Positions 60,900 to 64,000 of a stretch of DNA of 64,000 bases are shown here, in pieces. The first letter of the stretch is position 1. Each line of letters starts with the position of its first letter. The stretch comes from Liolophura sinensis (lineage: Eukaryota > Mollusca > Polyplacophora > Chitonida > Chitonidae), in the NCBI RefSeq assembly GCF_032854445.1, contig NC_088299.1:2021001-2085000 (forward strand). The letters are read 5' to 3'. A model generated the notes under the pieces. The model ran no database searches, was not told the DNA's origin, and worked only from the letters and a program-made list of their open reading frames with translations. The position numbers and the translations under genes were made by a program.

Positions 60900-61970
60900 T
60901 TACAATTTTTAAGGTAAAATATGGTGGTAAATGCAACACAGCTACTATTACATAATCATATATACAAATATTCTACACTTTGGAGATGTGAAAATATATA
61001 TGCATTTACATATGCACTTATGAAATTTTTTCCATTGTTATCATGAACCAACAAGAATGTAGGATACTGTGCTTTATTCTGTGTTTTTAAACCTTTACAA
61101 CTCAGTTCAAAAATGTCATTTATATAGACTTTCAAAGCTTTAAAAATGCCTCACTTGTGATGTGAGCTTTGATAAAATACCTGCTTGTCATCAGAGCGAG
61201 TGTTCTCACGAAGATTTTATAAAGATACTTTCCTTTTCAAAGCCTTAAAAGTATATCATTTTCAAATCCTTTGAAAATTATTTTCAGAGCTCCTAAAATC
61301 ACTAATAAAGCTTAAAATTGAATTTCAAAGACAAGAATATATATTCAAAAATTTTAAAAAATAGGAATAAATAGCACAATGGCACCCCATGAGGATAAGC
61401 CTTAGGCCTATGTGTGTGTACAGATAGGTTTTCACGCGTCATGGAAATTTTATTTAGTTGTAAGTGTTTAATTTCCTTGTTTAGTTTAGTATTGCCTGGT
61501 GCCTGTATCCGAAATCATTCGAACACTATAAAAGGTTTAAAGTTACATGTTAAATGTGCATTTATATCCAGACATCATGAAACGCCGTTCGGAATCCGAA
61601 GACATTTCAAGGTTCAAGTGCGTGCGCGAGTGTGCACGTGTGTGTCATGACAGAAAATTTCCCATTGTTTATTATCGGACTTTATTCACTTTTTTTGCTT
61701 ATTTAGTTACACAGATTTTGGTGCGTTGTTACAAAGTTTGTATTTGAATTACTAAATCCTACTTTGGACTTACAGTTTTATTCATACACGCCCAGTCTCG
61801 TGTAGGCAGCCCTGAACAAATTCACATCATTCATCGATTGTTTTCACATTTCTCCTGAGTGTACGAGTCAGTCCCAGATGTACTCTGGACCGAAGTTGAG
61901 CGGAAATTCCCGAACCATGTATTGTTGAAATGTCTAAACCAATCATATCTCGTAACCGGCATACCACGTG
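60900..61970. other. No gene seen; XXYLT1 upstream region
   Basis: AT-rich sequence between divergent transcription units; no confident exon. Short isolated frames only. Confidence 0.4.
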
Positions 61971-62909
61971 ATGTCAACAGCTCGCTTGACATGTGGTGTG
62001 GCGGTTAACAGGTAAGAATTTTACCGTGGTGAGCTTTGGATTTCTTTTTGTAAAACATGCACTTGAAAGGAGGACCAAAAACACCCGCATTTATGACACT
62101 GCATGTCAGACGTTTAGGTCTCATTGGTCTAAAGAATATCTTTTGTTCTTTTCTGGAAAAGCTGTGTTAAACGTAATGGCGTTGTTGTTGTTGTGAATCA
62201 ACGTGTTTCATCTTGTTTCTGCGGAACTTGCAAAACTGCTCATTAGAAACAGATGCTTTTCTGCATTTTTGTGAAAGAGTAATTATCAGATATTATGGGT
62301 GGTATTGTAGAAAATGACTTTTTTCTTGCAAGTTGCATAATCTGTGCTGTCAACTTTTATGAAATCAAAGTATGATTTACAATTTCAGAGTATTTGTTAG
62401 GATGGTTCTCCCGGAAAATTGAAACAATACTAGTGACAGTGTTTTATAGGCAATATGAGGGACATGGATTCATGGGAGTTCTGTATGTACTGGGAGTTGG
62501 GGTTAGAACCCTGGTGATACACCCTTCACACATGAGCGTTGAGGGAATGAAACGTTTTCTAACCCCTAACTCCTGTGAATTCGTGTCAGTCATAGGCTCT
62601 ATAGTTCTGACTTGACACAGAGTCCAGTCTTCAGGTCTTGTAATCCTGAGTAAAAACTATACCTGCCTCTCAGAATAACAGCATGCACGAAGGATATTGC
62701 CATACCATCATAAATTTGGTACTGCGTGAAGCCGTAAATAGCCAAGGTACCGAACCCTGTCAGTGTTTTCTTTTGTCATAGCAATGTGCCGCGGTTTCAA
62801 GCTGATGTTTTGAAACCAGCAAATCTATGATTTCTACCTGATTGCACCCTGCTTGTCTGTCACAGCATGGCAGGGAGCATCAGTTTGCAGGTCCAGTCAA
62901 GAAAGTGAC

Positions 62910-63660
62910 ATGGCAGTGGGTAAGTTGAACAGAAGAACGACCAAGCGTTTCTATGCTGTTTCAAGGGTGTTTACTATGAAAAGCTATACCTTTACCTTTC
63001 TTCAGCAGATAAATTTAAAGTATAAAATAAGAAAACTGAATGCTGATATACGTAAATTGATGCTCCCAGAAAATGGAGGGAAAATGTGCACGCCTGAATG
63101 TATAGTTTGCGACTTCACATATCTTTATTTATTTATTTATTTGATTGGTGTTTTACGTCGTACTCAAGAATGTTTCACTTACATGACGGCGACCAGCATT
63201 ATGGTGGGTGAAAACCGGGCAGAACCCGGGGGAAACCCACGACCATCCGCAGGTTGCTGCAGACCTTCCCACGTACGGCCGGAGAGGAAGTCAGCATGAG
63301 CTGGACTTGAACTCACAGCGACCGCATTGGTGAGAGACTCCTGGGTCATTTCTCTGCGCTAGTGCGCTAACCAACTGAGCCACGGAGGCCCCCATCGACT
63401 TCACATATCTGACTATTTCAAAACATTGGCTTGAAACAGCAGCATTTCACCCTGAGGGAAGGAAAGGCTGACTAAGAGTGATGTCTTGACTATTTGGCTT
63501 TACCCCAGTACTAAATTTAATGATGGTCCGTGCAATATTCTGGGAGCATGCTGATGTTGTTGAGTTGTAGATTGTTTTCTATTAGGAATACAAGATCTGG
63601 AGATACAGACTTTACAAGCTGACCCATTGTGTCCTCATTTTATGATGAGAAACATTTTTT
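62910..63660 (+). CDS. Possible 5' coding exons of a further gene
   Basis: A leader-like exon would end at about 62011 (gttaacag|gtaaga). A second exon has acceptor ctgtcacag near 62866 and an ATG in good context (gacATGG, 62910) reading MAVG up to donor g|gtaagt at 62919. A third exon, from 63586 after 'tgttttctattag', continues in the same phase: IQDLEIQTLQADPLCPHFMM. I do not recognise the protein and could not place the next junction with confidence. A further exon-like segment (GFHTYFVQYRLKEFKTRKD) starts near 63761 after 'catttttgcag'. The gene would run out of the window to the right. Phase agreement is the main support. Confidence 0.35.
63125..63395 (-). repeat. Main tRNA-derived SINE, full length, young
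   Basis: Reverse-oriented full element (tail '(attt)n gattggtgttttacgtc', head complement 'gctaaccaactgagccacgg'). It is flanked by identical 15-bp target duplications cgacttcacatatct (63110-63124 and 63396-63410), the cleanest in the window. It lies in an intron of the putative gene at 62910. Confidence 0.93.
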
Positions 63661-64000
63661 CTTGTGCAACACGTTGTCACAGAATATGAGCACTGAGCCT
63701 TGCACGTGGACAACTGCTTTGGTAAAACTGCAACGCTTTTAAATATTTACATTTTTGCAGGCTTTCACACTTATTTTGTACAGTACAGGTTAAAAGAGTT
63801 TAAAACCAGGAAAGACAACTCTTTAGTAGCACTTTGTGAAGGGAGTGTCATGGATACTGTGTCTTTGATTATGTTTGATTGACTCTGACAGGTATACTGT
63901 CCCATGTAAAGTGTATCCATATACCCGAGATACGAATAGTACCCCTTTATTGTAAAATCACGGACTCAATAGTACGTCCAGGGTGGTACTTGACCCGTCA

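Overview
This is animal nuclear DNA. The genes are split by GT-AG introns, vertebrate-like orthologues are recognisable, and the intergenic DNA is AT-rich and full of SINEs and minisatellites. The tRNA-derived SINEs (head 'ctccgtggctcagttggtt', tail 'aaacaccaatcaaataaat') and the very frequent 'acatgtacatgta' word suggest a lophotrochozoan, most likely a bivalve mollusc. That placement is inference.

Layout. 0-2 kb: the last exon of an ILKAP-like PP2C phosphatase (+). 3.5-4.9 kb: a small secreted cysteine-rich protein (+) with a signal-peptide exon and a duplicated cysteine motif. 9.5-13.4 kb: an array of decayed copies of one gene. 15.0-17.7 kb: a hAT transposon with a broken ZNF862-like transposase (-). 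18.9-23.3 kb: the intact member of that decayed family (+), a predicted cysteine peptidase with the QC...DSHSR signature of tegument-type deubiquitinase domains. 24.3-26.6 kb: three tandem exon-like cassettes and a worn minisatellite. 26.6-35.4 kb: gene-poor DNA with SINEs, a 20-copy 62-bp satellite and smaller arrays. 35.5-41.3 kb: a complete six-exon RDH10/SDR16C-type dehydrogenase (-). 42.8-52.3 kb: a complete thirteen-exon selenocysteine lyase, SCLY (+), divergent from the dehydrogenase. 52.6-58.5 kb: SINEs and gene-free sequence. 58.5-60.8 kb: a complete two-exon xyloside xylosyltransferase 1, XXYLT1 (-). 62-64 kb: the possible 5' end of another gene (+).

The genes are ordinary separate eukaryotic units (retinoid/steroid redox, selenium recycling, Notch-type O-glycan extension, phosphatase signalling), not a pathway cluster. 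The unusual material is (a) the peptidase gene and its local graveyard of paralogues, (b) repeated tandem duplication of exon/intron junctions: a roughly 36-copy 70-bp array in SCLY intron 6 that carries the exon-6 end and its 5' splice site, a duplicated XXYLT1 exon-2 acceptor, and the triplicated cassettes at 24-25 kb, and (c) an undescribed-looking secreted Cys-rich protein. Exon joins were made by hand from splice consensus and reading phase. The SCLY, SDR and XXYLT1 models each close in frame. The peptidase and Cys-rich models are less certain.
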